Assembly: GCF_005405925.1 (NCBI RefSeq)
Contig: NZ_BJHV01000001.1
Span: forward strand, 10,664,001-10,728,000
DNA from: Streptomyces antimycoticus
Lineage (GTDB): Bacteria; Actinomycetota; Actinomycetes; Streptomycetales; Streptomycetaceae
Length of the DNA: 64,000 nucleotides
Reading direction: 5' to 3'
Of the stretch, positions 28,480 to 37,849 are shown in pieces. The notes under the pieces are model-generated. The model was given only the letters and a program-made list of their open reading frames with translations. It was not told the DNA's origin and made no database searches. Within the stretch, counting starts at the first letter, position 1, and the number at the start of each line of letters is the position of its first letter. The position numbers and the translations under genes are program-made.

Positions 28480-28889
28480 TCACGACCGCTCCCGCCAAGC
28501 GGTCGGCGAGGCAGGGCTCCGGACGCAGCCACCGGCCCGGCCCGGCCCTGCCTCGTACGAGGAGACCGCAACCTCGTCTGTGCCGACCCGATGACAGGCG
28601 GCAGAGCCGCTTCTGGCGAACGCGCCTCGCGCGCGCTCGGTCGAAGTGTCCACCGGGCCGCGCGGTCACGCCCGTTGACCGTGGCACAGATTCACGACCT
28701 CGCCCGTGACATCGTTCGCCGAGCATCAGTCGGCCTTCCATCGCCGACGGCGGGTCTCCATTGAACCGTGCCTCGGGGGGCAAGAGGCCGGAGCCGGTGT
28801 GCTGCGGTCCGACGTCCCGGCGGGAAGGCGATGGGCAAGTGCCGGCTCGAAGAGCTGGCTGTTGCCTCAGCCGTTGACATCGTCGCCTG
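28480..28889. other. No supported gene
   Basis: 410 nt between the SnoaL gene and the Tn3-type remnant. No frame on either strand shows domain similarity or sustained codon bias, and I see no inverted repeat that would mark a Tn3 end. Confidence 0.4.
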
Positions 28890-29120
28890 CTACACGGCGA
28901 AGATCCCCATCTCTTGCACCCGCGAGTCCCCACCGAGTACCCGGTTTCGGGTCGCGTCGGGCTGGATTCCGAGTTCGTGCGGGCCGTACTCGCCGAACGG
29001 GTTGATGTGCTCGGTCAGGTACGGCGAGATGTGCGCCAGATCCTCCGGGTCGATCTCCCACCCTTCGTCCAGCAGTTGCCGCACGATCTCGGCGATGTCC
29101 AGGGCGTTGTGAAAGATCAC
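28890..29120 (-). mobile_element. Tn3-family transposase, C-terminal remnant
   Basis: 76 codons read FHNALDIAEIVRQLLDEG, then DPEDLAHISPYLTEHIN and FGEYGPHELGI, the highly conserved C-terminus of Tn3-family transposases. The ~900 N-terminal residues and the catalytic triad are absent. It borders the DUF6236 gene, which may have been cargo. Confidence 0.75.
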
Positions 29121-29211
29121 CGCTTCTCTGAACTACGACCACGGCTTCAGGTCACTGGCCGTGCGGCAGTGGCGAGAGAGACATCAGTTGGGGACGCTGC
29201 GATGGCTCGGG

Positions 29212-30423
29212 CTATCGTCCGTGGGTGCGGCGCTGCAGTGCGCCAAGCAGTGTGCGCCCGGAGAGTTCGCGATCGGCGGCCAGCAGGTAGGCCACGGGCG
29301 ATGCCCCAACTTGTTGGCGTCGAGCCTCAACCTTGCCGGCGATGTATGGCACGAGCGTTACCGCAACTGCGGCGCTGGCGACGGCGAGTTGTCCGCCTGC
29401 CGCGGCGACACTGCCCAGAAGGGTCCCGGCAGCGGCGTTGAGGTCTACCTTCTGGACCAATGTTCCCGCTGACGACTCGATGCCCTGTGCTCGCAACGCT
29501 CTGCGCAGTTCGTTGAGCTGTGGTCTTGTTTCGCTCTCGTACAACGACTTGAGGTGAGCCGACGCCACCTCCAAATTCTCCACCTCGGCGATGGCCTGCA
29601 GCTCTGTGGTCAGACTCGCGACGTGCTCGTGGAAGGCGGCCAGTTCATCCCGGTGGGCTTCGCGGAATCTGATGAGCTTGGCTACGGGCACCTCGGCCAG
29701 CTTTTCCGGTTCGATCACGGTCCGCAGGGCCACGTGCATGTACGCGCTCTCGGCATGTTCAACCGCCAGGACACGGGCGTGATCATCGAGAAGCAGGTTG
29801 GTCAACTGGTCAAGCGCACCTACCGCCTTGTGGATCCGCGGGTCGTCGGTTGCAGGGGAGAGCATTTCGCTGCGTGCCATGACGTCGGTGAGCACGGCCA
29901 GGTAGATTGATCCCAGTTTTGGATGCATTAGCACCCACGGACCGCCAGACGGTTCCGCAAGGCCCATATCGACGAGCTTTTCGCTCAGGTCGGTCGCCAT
30001 TTTCGAGTCGTTGCCGCCGGTGTGCATTCGCAACATGTAGACGCTGCGCACCATATCCCACGTCCCTTGGGGAACGGGAGGTTCGTAGCCAAGCCAATCG
30101 GTTGAGTACCGCAGGTCATGGGGACTCGGATCAAACTCTTCGCGAAAAGAATCCCTGAGCCCGTATCGCTCGACGATGCGATGCGGGTCGGTGTCAATGA
30201 TCTCGGTGAACTTCTCCGCAACCGTCGTCAATACCGTCGGACTGGGAGCCGCCTCCACAATGAAATCAGTCTCGGCACGGAGCTGTCGGACGAGCTCTCG
30301 ATCCCTGTCTTCCACCCTCCCCGGTCGCATACGGACGATGCGACCCCAGGTCAGTAGGGCAAGCTTCAGCCAGTTGTCGTCCTGAAAGTGCATCCACGGG
30401 TAGTACAGGGCGATCGACGGCAC
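29212..30423 (-). CDS. DUF6236-like protein (403 aa)
   Basis: The GTG at 30423 has GGAGGAG 3 nt before it and begins the conserved N-terminus PSIALYYPWMHFQDDNWLKLALL. The middle is helical with few motifs; near residues 345-375 an Ala/Gly-rich hydrophobic segment (AAAGGQLAVASAAVAVTL) could enter a membrane. Codon use is less biased and GC lower than in neighbouring genes, a sign of transfer. It sits between a Tn3 remnant and an integrase remnant on the same strand. Function unknown; cargo of a lost mobile element is an inference. Confidence 0.75.
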   Translation of the reverse strand: MPSIALYYPWMHFQDDNWLKLALLTWGRIVRMRPGRVEDRDRELVRQLRAETDFIVEAAPSPTVLTTVAEKFTEIIDTDPHRIVERYGLRDSFREEFDPSPHDLRYSTDWLGYEPPVPQGTWDMVRSVYMLRMHTGGNDSKMATDLSEKLVDMGLAEPSGGPWVLMHPKLGSIYLAVLTDVMARSEMLSPATDDPRIHKAVGALDQLTNLLLDDHARVLAVEHAESAYMHVALRTVIEPEKLAEVPVAKLIRFREAHRDELAAFHEHVASLTTELQAIAEVENLEVASAHLKSLYESETRPQLNELRRALRAQGIESSAGTLVQKVDLNAAAGTLLGSVAAAGGQLAVASAAVAVTLVPYIAGKVEARRQQVGASPVAYLLAADRELSGRTLLGALQRRTHGR

Positions 30424-30509
30424 CGCTCCTCCATCCAGGTGGGGCAAACAGTATGTCAAAAGAGGGCAGCGGTCTTCTACTGTTCTGTGATGGACGGCCG
30501 GTGATCGTG

Positions 30510-31345
30510 GAAATTCGGAGGTCAATGACGCCGCGGTGGGCTGGGCGTCGGTCAAGTCGGGCGAGTTTCTCCTGCGCTCCGGCAAGGCTCACCTGCAGCC
30601 CTTCCACCTCGCCGAGCCATCCTTCGCGTTCGGCTTCGGTGATGCGGGCGAGGAGGTTGTCGCGGATCTCGACGAGCCGGTCGCGCTGGGTGGGGCCGGG
30701 CCAGAGCATCGGGGAGCGGACGCAGGCGTGTTCGTGAATGCAGGGGGTGCCGAACGCGCGGCCGCGGGCGCCGATGGAGATCTTGCGCCGCTCGAAGTGG
30801 CCGAGAATCTCCTGCCATTCCTCGTCGGTGGGACGCGGTATTCCTCGCTCGGGCGGAGGGATCGGCGGCGGGCGAGGAAGGCCATGTGCGCCTGGATCGC
30901 CTCTTCGGGATAGACGGCCTTGTAGCCGAGAGTCACGTTGATGTCCTGATGGCCTGCGATCACCTGGGCGATGTCCGGTGCGGTGGTAGTTCGTTGAGGA
31001 CGGCGTCGGTGATGAACAGCCGTCGGAAGTCGTGTGGTGTGTAGCGGAGCGGAGCGGAGCGGGGCGCCGGCGGCGTCGGTCAGGCCGGTGTCGATGAGGG
31101 GCCTGGTCCAGCATGGTGCGGACGGTTTCATCGGTGAACGCGCGGTCCTCGCCGCAGATGCGCCGTTGGAACAGCAGCGGGGCGGGCTTCTGCCACTCGC
31201 ATTCGCCGCGGTCGTAGGAGCGGACCAGGGAACGGCGCCGGTGGTATTCCGGACTCGGCGGATGATCGCGCTCAGGACGTCGGCGAGCTCGGGGTCGACC
31301 GGAAGCAGCCGCTCGGTGTCCGAGCGGACCAGGAAGACTGCTGCG
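30510..31345 (-). pseudogene. Tyrosine recombinase (phage/ICE-type integrase) remnant, multiply frameshifted
   Basis: Consecutive pieces in different frames match one Streptomyces integrase: LLPVDPELADVLSAIIRRVRN, then VIAGHQDINVTLGYKAVYPEEAIQAHMAFL (the region of the C-terminal His and Tyr), then PTDEEWQEILGHFERRK, CIHEHACVR and EIRDNLLARITEAE. The N-terminal arm-binding part is missing and at least two frameshifts occur. No attachment site is recognisable nearby. It marks an old integration event. Confidence 0.75.
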
Positions 31346-31356
31346 GGAGCCGCCTC

Positions 31357-31865
31357 ATGACCGCCCAGACGCCCCGCTCCGGGCCGGTCGCGGCCCGGCT
31401 GTCGTTCCTGGACCGGTTCCCGGCGGTCTGGATCCTGCTCGCGATGGCCGCCGGCCTCGGCCTGGGACGGCTCGTTCCCGGCCTGGGCGAGGCGCTGGCG
31501 AAGGTGACCGTCACCGGTGTCTCGCTGCCGATCGCGCTCGGCCTGCTGGTGATGATGTACCCGGTGCCGGACCAAGATCCACTACGACCGCCTGGACACC
31601 GTCACCCGGGACCGCCGCCTGCTCATCCCCTCCTTGGCCGTGAACTGGATCGCGGGACCGGCGGCGATGTTCGCCTTGGCCTGGCTTTTCCCGCCGGACC
31701 TGCCGCAGTGCCGGACCGGCCTGATCATCGTCGGTCTGGCCCGTCGCATCGCCATGGTCATCATCTGGAACGACCTCGGCCACCGCGAGGCGGCCGCCGT
31801 CCTGGTGGCGCCCAACAGCGTGTTCCAGGTGATCGCCTTCTCCGCGCTCGGCTGGTTCTGCTCGC
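31357..31865 (+). pseudogene. ACR3-type arsenite efflux permease, broken
   Basis: ATG at 31357 gives LSFLDRFPAVWILLAMAAGLGLG and VSLPIALGLLVMMYPV, the start of ACR3. A frameshift near 31573 follows; the other frame continues with YDRLDTVTRDRR, LAVNWIAGPAAMFALAWLF, CRTGLIIVGLARRIAMVIIWNDL and NSVFQVIAFSALGWF, where the homology stops. The C-terminal half is missing. The conserved Cys at the C-RTGLIIVGLAR site is present. Not functional as read. Confidence 0.75.
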
Positions 31866-32256
31866 CATTGAGGACGCTGTCTCCAGGCCATCGCTGGAGC
31901 AGCGTGCTCCGATTTTGCGCGCAGGGGCGACATGCGGCGTCGGGAGCTGGGGGAGAGGGCCGACTCTACTGCGGTGACCACTGCCCGACAGCGAGCTGAC
32001 AAGTGGATTCGCGTCGGCGAACAGAGCTCGAGGAGTCGTACGCGGGCGTGGTCGCAGGCTATGCGGTAGGGCAGCACGGTGGACAGGTTGAGCTGGGCGG
32101 CTGCGGAGTCCTTCACCGGCCCGGGGGCTTGTTCATCGAGATCCACGTCGGCGTCCCGCACTGATGCGAGGGTAGGTCCCGGCCTGCGCGTTACTGTGTT
32201 TGTGCAGGTATTCCTGGATCGACCCTGTCTCGGCATGCCAACGCCAGGAGATCGTG
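31866..32256. other. Gap with a possible short minus-strand coding piece
   Basis: On the minus strand from a GTG at 32161 to about 31960 codon bias is actinobacterial (DADVDLDEQAPGPVKD, then LNLSTVLPYRIACDHARVRLLE), but no family is recognised and the frame degenerates into the antisense of the ACR3 remnant. Otherwise empty. Confidence 0.25.
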
Positions 32257-33039
32257 GTGAGTACCGTTTCGCCTCTTCCGCGCCGGCTACCCCTGGTGTG
32301 TGCCGTCGACGAGTTCGCGCTCACCACCGTCCTGCTGTTCATCGCGGTGACTGTCGTCCGGTGGCTGCGTGATTCGGGCTCCCCCCTTTACGTGGCCGAC
32401 CTGCACGTCGCACTCGGTGCTGTCGGCGTTCTCATCGGGGCTGTCCTCACCGGGCTGATCCTCACCCCACCGGGCAGGCGCAGCGGAGGGCACATGAATC
32501 CCGCCGTGACGGTTGCCCTGTGGCTGGTGGACGCCTTTCCCGGTCGCAGTGTCCCGCCCTATGTGCTCGCCCAACTCGCGGGCTCCGTGGCGGGGACAGG
32601 CCTGGCGCGCCTGGTGTGGGGTGATGCGGTCTCCCTGCCACCGGTCGTTTACGGCGCGATCAGGCCCGCAGCCACCTGGGAGCCCGCGTCGGTCTTTCTC
32701 GCCGAGGCGGGATGCGTGATGGCCCTGATCCTCGCTGTCGCATTCTTCCTGGGCCATACCCGCTACATCCGCCTGCTGCCGTACGTCATCGGACTGTCCA
32801 TCGCCTTGGTGATCGCTCTCCTCGGCCCCCTCAGCGGGGGCTCGATCAACCCCGCCCGCCAATTCGGGCCTGCCGCGCTCTCCGGGCAGACCACCGCTCT
32901 GTGGATCTATCTGATCGCACCGATCCTGGGAGCGGTTATAGGGGCCGCGATCTATCACCTGTTCATGTGGCGGTTCCATGCGTGCCAGCCCCTGACGCAC
33001 AAGCTGGCGGGTGACGACGACAGGGAGAAGGGCGACTGA
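32257..33039 (+). CDS. Aquaporin/glycerol-channel family (MIP) protein (260 aa)
   Basis: Six membrane helices with both half-helix NPA signatures: HMNPAVT near residue 84 and SINPARQ near 198, each in its usual place. Length fits bacterial aquaporins. Of two adjacent GTG codons I take the second (32257), 6 nt after AGGAG. It stands 390 nt from an ACR3 remnant on the same strand; aquaporins do occur in ars clusters as arsenite or metalloid channels, but that role here is only suggested. The C-terminal ~20 residues are charged. Confidence 0.9.
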   Translation: MSTVSPLPRRLPLVCAVDEFALTTVLLFIAVTVVRWLRDSGSPLYVADLHVALGAVGVLIGAVLTGLILTPPGRRSGGHMNPAVTVALWLVDAFPGRSVPPYVLAQLAGSVAGTGLARLVWGDAVSLPPVVYGAIRPAATWEPASVFLAEAGCVMALILAVAFFLGHTRYIRLLPYVIGLSIALVIALLGPLSGGSINPARQFGPAALSGQTTALWIYLIAPILGAVIGAAIYHLFMWRFHACQPLTHKLAGDDDREKGD

Positions 33040-33470
33040 AGTCGGCATCCCTGCCGTTGGCGTACGCCGATGGTCCTCCCGCCCGGCATCGGCCTCAACC
33101 CGGGCCCCTGGCCGGTCGGCTATCGCCCGGGGCGTCGTCGACCTGTCGGTGTCCGCTCTGGTCAAAAGCAGAAGCTCTGGGGGCAGGGGCGCGTGGGCAG
33201 TGCGAGTGCGCCTATTCGTCGAGATAGGTGGTTTGGCCGCTGAACGAACGGGGCCGCTATGTGATGGCCTGATCACGTAAGGTGTTCGGCTTCCGTGAGG
33301 TGGGGTCGGCAGTGATTTGAGTGAAGGGAGCCTTGGTGAATTGCGGACTCGCCGGGGGAGCGTCGACGGTGGCCATGACGGAAGCCCGGGTCGTGTGCCG
33401 CGCGGCGTTCGGCGCCCATGCGTCAACGGCGCTCGCGATCACCAGCGCACGTTGGGCGGTGGGGGAGTAG
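33040..33470. other. No supported gene
   Basis: 431 nt between the aquaporin and the sigma factor. No frame shows a domain. The last 15 nt contain GGGGGAG, the ribosome site of the sigma-factor gene, whose promoter should lie here, but I cannot point to clear -35/-10 boxes. Confidence 0.4.
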
Positions 33471-34015
33471 ATGTGCAGCAACGTACCGGACGAGCCGCCC
33501 CTCGATTTTCAGGCGTTCTACCAGCAGTACCACCGCCCCTGCCTGCGCTACGCCATGCTGCACTTCGGCGACCCCGCGGCCGCAGTCGAGACGGTGGAAA
33601 CCACCTTCGCCGAGCTGCTCCAGTCCTGGACAGATGGGCTGACCGCCCCCAGCGTCCAGCGCTACGCGCACTCGGTGCTCCGCTCCGCGAACACCTCCCG
33701 ACCGGTGGCCACCGGGCGGGACAGCGCGCGTTCGTGCAGACCACCACCTTCGCCCAGGTGCGTGCCGCCACCCGTCGGCAACTGGAGGTACGGGAATCCT
33801 CCCTTTGCCTCTATGTGGCGATAGCGCGACTTCCTGAGCGCCAGATGGACGTCATCATCTTCCGCTTCGTACTGGGCTACGACCTCGACGAGGTCGCGGA
33901 GATGATGGGCGTCTCCAACGGCACCGTTCGCTCGCACACCCACGCGGCACGCCGACAGCTGGCCAAGGACTTGGGTATCCGAGGGAACAGCCTGGAAGAG
34001 GAGGAGATCGTATGA
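33471..34015 (+). pseudogene. Sigma-70-like (ECF-type) factor, frameshifted
   Basis: N-terminal region 2-like part from the ATG at 33471: FQAFYQQYHRPCLRYAMLHFGD. Region 4 is in another frame: LPERQMDVIIFRFVLGYDLDEVAEMMGVSNGTVRSHTHAARRQL, a clear helix-turn-helix, ending at 34015. One missing base around 33700-33720 breaks the chain. The end overlaps the next gene as ATGA. Such sigma factors in Streptomyces are followed by the same partner gene. Confidence 0.8.
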
Positions 34016-34772
34016 CTGGCAGAAGGGACTAACTCGCCCATATCGACGCGACATTGCCAATGGCGGAAGTCCTGGCCGACGCGTTCGGCGACTTCGACTG
34101 TGAGGCATCGCTGAAGCGCATCGCCCAACTGGCGGTCAGCCGGGTCACCGACAAGATGGATCACTGCGCACGCATGGTGAAGGCCGAGTCCTGTTCCCGG
34201 GCGCGACCCCAGAACTACGGCCTGCCGGTCTACCGGCAGGCCGCGGCCGAGCTGGACAGGCTCTCCTCTGAGGTGGTGCGCGACCCGGACACGGTGGACG
34301 CGATGACGCGACTCGTGGATGACCGCTCCCGCATCGACCCGGCAGGGGCGCTGACTTTCGCCTGCCTGCTGTACCTGTCCGACCGTCACGAGGGCGCCCA
34401 GTTCTGGTGGCAATTCGCCGCCGGCGCGGAGTCGCCACCGCTGCCTACTGCCTCTACCTGCACCACGCGCAGTACAGCGAGGACGACATGGCGCAGTTCT
34501 GGTACTGCCAGGCGTTCCTGCTCCACCATCCCGTCGGCGATGACCTTTCCTCTGCCATCGCTATCGGGCCCCCTACTCCTCTGTCGCCCACCCCACGCCC
34601 TGTCGCCGCCGCGACGGCAGCCGTCCCTGCGGAGATGTCCAGCTGGGCTTTGGACCACGCGAAGCTCGCTGACGCCGTGTGCCGCCTGGACGCCTCCACG
34701 GATGAGGACTACGGCCATGTACCCCGGCCCGATCCCGCACTCGCCGCCGAGCTCGAAGAGCATTTCGCATAG
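34012..34772 (+). pseudogene. Sigma-factor partner protein of unknown function, nonsense codon and frameshift
   Basis: The ATG at 34012 overlaps the sigma stop. Codon 7 is TAA (34030-34032), where the flanking residues (GRRD-stop-LAHIDATLP) suggest an ancestral CAA. The frame then continues with AEVLADAFGDFDCEASLKRIAQLA and GALTFACLLYLSDRHEGAQFWWQFAAGA. Near 34422 one base is lost; the other frame reads AAYCLYLHHAQYSEDDMAQFWYCQ to a stop at 34772. Restart at ATG 34054 is possible. The helical middle resembles tetratricopeptide-like packing. Function unknown. Confidence 0.7.
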
Positions 34773-34800
34773 CCAGCAAGAACAACACATCAACCATCGT

Positions 34801-34837
34801 GGCCGGGCCGGTACGCAGACGTCGTACCGGCCCGGCC
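34801..34837. terminator. Strong hairpin, bidirectional terminator candidate
   Basis: Perfect 15-bp stem (GGCCGGGCCGGTACG at 34801-34815 against 34823-34837) with a 7-nt loop, 29 nt after the partner-gene stop. There is no U-run, as common for actinobacterial terminators. It could end the sigma/partner transcript. Confidence 0.75.
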
Positions 34838-34853
34838 GGGTGCTACTTACCTC

Positions 34854-34980
34854 GCCCGGCTACGAGGCTGGCCGCTTCCTGGCGCTCTTCTTCGCTGTCT
34901 TCTTGCCGGCTGTTCCACGTGCGGAGGTGATCGCGCCGGGCGGTGACCAGGCCACGCCAGCGCCGGCGGGTGGGCTCTCG
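34854..34980 (-). pseudogene. Lys/Ala-rich C-terminal remnant
   Basis: A minus-strand frame ends at about 34854 with GTAGKKTAKKSARKRPAS, a typical basic tail of actinobacterial DNA-binding proteins, preceded by sequence with high third-position GC. The rest of the gene is absent. On the plus strand, 34985-35095, a short frame (KLVGIVGYVAERDG) also looks like a cut gene next to the IS110 boundary. Both are uncertain. Confidence 0.3.
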
Positions 34981-35097
34981 CAAGCTGGTGGGGATCGTCG
35001 GGTACGTCGCCGAGCGGGATGGGGATCCGCTGCCGTTGCTCACGAGGTATCCACAGGTGCCGGAAATCCCCTGGGGCGTTGATGCTCCTATTGCTGG

Positions 35098-36318
35098 TCA
35101 AGCAGTTTGGAGCCAGTCGCGGTAGGCGTGGGCGAGGTCGTCGAGACGGCGAGTTCCGCGTTCGACGTCGGAGATCCTGTTCGGCCAGACTCCGAGGTGT
35201 CGTGCGGCGGCGGTGAGGGTGATGTTCTTGGACTGCCGCAGGGGGCGCAGATCGGCGATCTCGGGAACGTTGACCGTGGTGGTCAGGCAGCGGAAGACCT
35301 CGCGGGCGATGGCTCGTTTCAGCAGCCGGATGATCTCTTTCTTCGTGCGTCCGGCGGCGGTCTGGCGTGCGGCGTACTCGCGGGTGCGGGAATCGCTGCC
35401 CATGCGGACCAGGGCGATGCGGTAGAGGGCGGCGTTGGCGGCTCGATCGCCGCCCCGGGAGAGGCGGTGGCGGTTGGTTCTGCCGCTGGAGGCGGGGACT
35501 GGGGCGGCTCCGCAGAGGGCGGCGAAGGAGGCTTCGGTCCGCATGCGTTCGGGGTTGCCGCCTGCCGTGATCAGCAGTTGTGCGGCAGTGTCGGGGCCAA
35601 CTCCGTGAGCGGCTCGCAGGCCGGGGTTGCCGGCGGTGACCGCGGTGTCCAGGGCCTTGGTCAGGGCTTCATGTTCAGCGGTCAGCTCCTTGACGCGCCG
35701 GGCAAGGGTTCTCAGTGCGGTCAGGACCGCGGTGTGGACCGCGTCTCCGGCCGGCCGCTGCCGGGCAAGGGCATCAGCACGGTCCGTTGATTTCAGCGGG
35801 CCGTACTTGGCGCGGATGGCCTCGGGGGCACAGACGAGGATGCTGCCGATCTGGTTGAGTGCGGCGGTCCGGGCTTTCACGGCGGAACGGGCGGCGTTGT
35901 GCAGGGCACGTATGCCGGTGACGGTGTCGTCCTTCGGCGCGCTGGAGGCCCGTCCGGACAGGGCGGCGCGGGCTGCGGCGTAGGCGTCGATGGGGTCGGA
36001 CTTGCCGATCCGGCGGCGTTCGGCCTTGTCTGGGCGGTTGACCTCGATGACCCGGTGCCCGCGCGAGCGGGCGGCACGAGTGAAGCCGGCTCCGTAGGAG
36101 GATGTGCCCTCCACACCGATCGCCGTCACCTGGCCGTGGGCGTCGATGAAGGCCAGGGCCGCGGCGTATCCGGCGGGTGTGGTGGCGAACTCGGCGTCGG
36201 CGAGGTGGCCGCCGTTGTCGCTGATGACTGCGACATGGAGGGTGTCGGTGTGGGAGTCGACGCCTCCGAACACCTTCTGGCCAGTGCCAGCGGTGTCTTC
36301 CGGGGCCTGTGCTGCCAT
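35098..36318 (-). CDS. IS110-family transposase with C-terminal XRE-like helix-turn-helix (406 aa)
   Basis: RuvC-like DEDD domain: D21 in GGVDSHTD, E70 in GVEGTSSYG, D108 and D111 in KSDPIDAYAAAR. A coiled linker follows, then the Tnp_20 domain with GVGPDTAAQLL and the Ser-rich PASSGRTNRHRLSRGGDRAAN stretch, where the catalytic Ser of this family lies. Residues ~355-404 (LTAAARHLGVWPNRISDVERG) add an XRE-type HTH after the usual end. The frame is complete and looks active. IS110 enzymes insert through a bridge RNA encoded in a flanking non-coding end (established for IS621). Confidence 0.93.
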   Translation of the reverse strand: MAAQAPEDTAGTGQKVFGGVDSHTDTLHVAVISDNGGHLADAEFATTPAGYAAALAFIDAHGQVTAIGVEGTSSYGAGFTRAARSRGHRVIEVNRPDKAERRRIGKSDPIDAYAAARAALSGRASSAPKDDTVTGIRALHNAARSAVKARTAALNQIGSILVCAPEAIRAKYGPLKSTDRADALARQRPAGDAVHTAVLTALRTLARRVKELTAEHEALTKALDTAVTAGNPGLRAAHGVGPDTAAQLLITAGGNPERMRTEASFAALCGAAPVPASSGRTNRHRLSRGGDRAANAALYRIALVRMGSDSRTREYAARQTAAGRTKKEIIRLLKRAIAREVFRCLTTTVNVPEIADLRPLRQSKNITLTAAARHLGVWPNRISDVERGTRRLDDLAHAYRDWLQTA

Positions 36319-36500
36319 GCTGGTGAACGCCTTCCTAGCTGGAGGTGGCGTCGGCCGGGTGGCTCAGACAGGACATTGAAGGGGCTTCTGACCAAGCTCC
36401 TATCAGGTCATGGTCCGCCCGGCCGGAGCCATGAGAACCAGTTCCGGCGATCGGGCAGAACAACGCGAAGACAGCCCAGCAGGGCGTCAGTCAGTGGCAG
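36319..36500 (-). ncRNA. Candidate bridge-RNA region of the IS110 element
   Basis: About 180-240 nt of non-coding DNA upstream of the transposase, the place where IS110-group elements encode the bridge RNA. It contains several self-complementary blocks and no frame of its own. The outer boundary is not determinable by eye; the MFS gene starts at 36563. Assignment rests on position, not on a recognised RNA motif. Confidence 0.4.
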
Positions 36501-36562
36501 AGCCACGACCGCCAGAACCGCTTACGAGTATCAGTGTCAGTGCCGGCCTCTAGCGTCGCCGC

Positions 36563-37849
36563 ATGAGCTACCGCGACGTCGCCTCGAGGCAGGTCCTGAT
36601 CTGGTCCTGCACCACCGTCGGCGCCCGCATGCCGGTGGCCATGGCCCCGTTGGCCCTGGTCTTCCTGGTGCGCGAACGCCCCGGCGGCTATTCCCTGGGC
36701 GCGATCCTCGCGGCGGCCTACGTCATCGGCGAGATCGCCGGCGCCCCCATTCTCGGGATGCGCATGCGCCCCGACCGAGCCCGCGCTCACCTGGCCGTCG
36801 GGCTCGCGGTCGGAGCCGCCGCCTTCGCGGGCCTCGGGGTGTTCCCCGACGCGTATCCGGCGGTCCTCGCCGGGTTTGCCTGTCTCGCCGGTGCCGCCCC
36901 GGCGGCTGTCACCGGTGGCCTGCGCACGCTGCTCACCGTGCTCGTCCCGGAGCGTGCGACAGCGCATGCGCTGTCCGTCGAGTCGATACTGACGGCCGGC
37001 ATCTGGGCCGTCTCCCCGGCCGCGGTGGCCGGTCTGGCCCTCGGTGTCGCATCGCCCGTCCCGCTGTTCCTCGGCGCCGCCCTGATGGCGTCGTCGATCG
37101 CGGGTCTGTGGCTGCTTCCGGCCGGCTGGGGCGCGGACGATACGGGCGGCGAGGACCGGACGGGCGCGTCGCTGCTGCGACTCCTGACCGGCGCCTGGCC
37201 GGTGTACGTCATGGGCGCGGCCAGTCTGGCCCTGCTGGGTCTGGCCGAACTCGTGCTCCCGGCCCTGCTCGAACAGCGCGGCGTCGGCGTCGGCTGGTCC
37301 GGTCCGCTGCTGACCGGGATGGCGGTGGGTGGGGGGCTCGGCGCCTTCGTTCACGGTCTTCGGTCCTGGCCCGGGCGGCTGCGCATCCGCAGCGTGGTGC
37401 TGATGGCCGGGACATCGGCCTGCGTGGCCCTCACGGCGCTGACGCCTCACCCGGCCGGGATCACCGCCGCGCTGGTCGTGGGGGGCACGCTCCAGTCGTG
37501 CGCGATGCTCACCCGCAATCTGTCCCTGCGCGAGGCACTTCCGCCGGGCGCTCTGGCCGCGGATTACTCAGTGATGTACGCGGCGGCGGGTGCGGGTTAC
37601 GCGGCGACAGGGTCGCTCGCCGGTGCGCTCCTGAAGGTGGTGGCACCGTCCACGGCCATCCTGGCCGGAGTCGGCCTCACCCTGGTGCTGACGGGGGTCG
37701 GCTGGTGGGGCGAGGTACGCCGGGCCGGCCGTTCAGCGCCGGGAGCCGACACCGCCGTCACTCTCGGCTCCGCCGCTTCCCATCCCGTCGTTCCCGGCCC
37801 GGAAAAGCCGGCGATAGGCGGTCGGGGTGACGCCGAGCGCCTGTTGTAG
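36563..37849 (+). CDS. MFS transporter (428 aa)
   Basis: About twelve hydrophobic segments; the first pair begins TVGARMPVAMAPLALVFLV and the loop R-MRPDRAR follows segment 2. Related to small actinobacterial MFS exporters of unknown substrate. No convincing ribosome site precedes the ATG, and the IS110 element ends just upstream, so the native promoter may have been displaced. The last ~40 residues are not membrane-like and overlap, antisense, the end of an AraC-type remnant, so the natural C-terminus may be shorter. Confidence 0.8.
   Translation: MSYRDVASRQVLIWSCTTVGARMPVAMAPLALVFLVRERPGGYSLGAILAAAYVIGEIAGAPILGMRMRPDRARAHLAVGLAVGAAAFAGLGVFPDAYPAVLAGFACLAGAAPAAVTGGLRTLLTVLVPERATAHALSVESILTAGIWAVSPAAVAGLALGVASPVPLFLGAALMASSIAGLWLLPAGWGADDTGGEDRTGASLLRLLTGAWPVYVMGAASLALLGLAELVLPALLEQRGVGVGWSGPLLTGMAVGGGLGAFVHGLRSWPGRLRIRSVVLMAGTSACVALTALTPHPAGITAALVVGGTLQSCAMLTRNLSLREALPPGALAADYSVMYAAAGAGYAATGSLAGALLKVVAPSTAILAGVGLTLVLTGVGWWGEVRRAGRSAPGADTAVTLGSAASHPVVPGPEKPAIGGRGDAERLL

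Noticed and set aside
30510..36562. A complete integrative element between the integrase remnant and the IS110 element
   Set aside because: The integrase is multiply broken, and I found no attachment-site repeat, replication or transfer genes.
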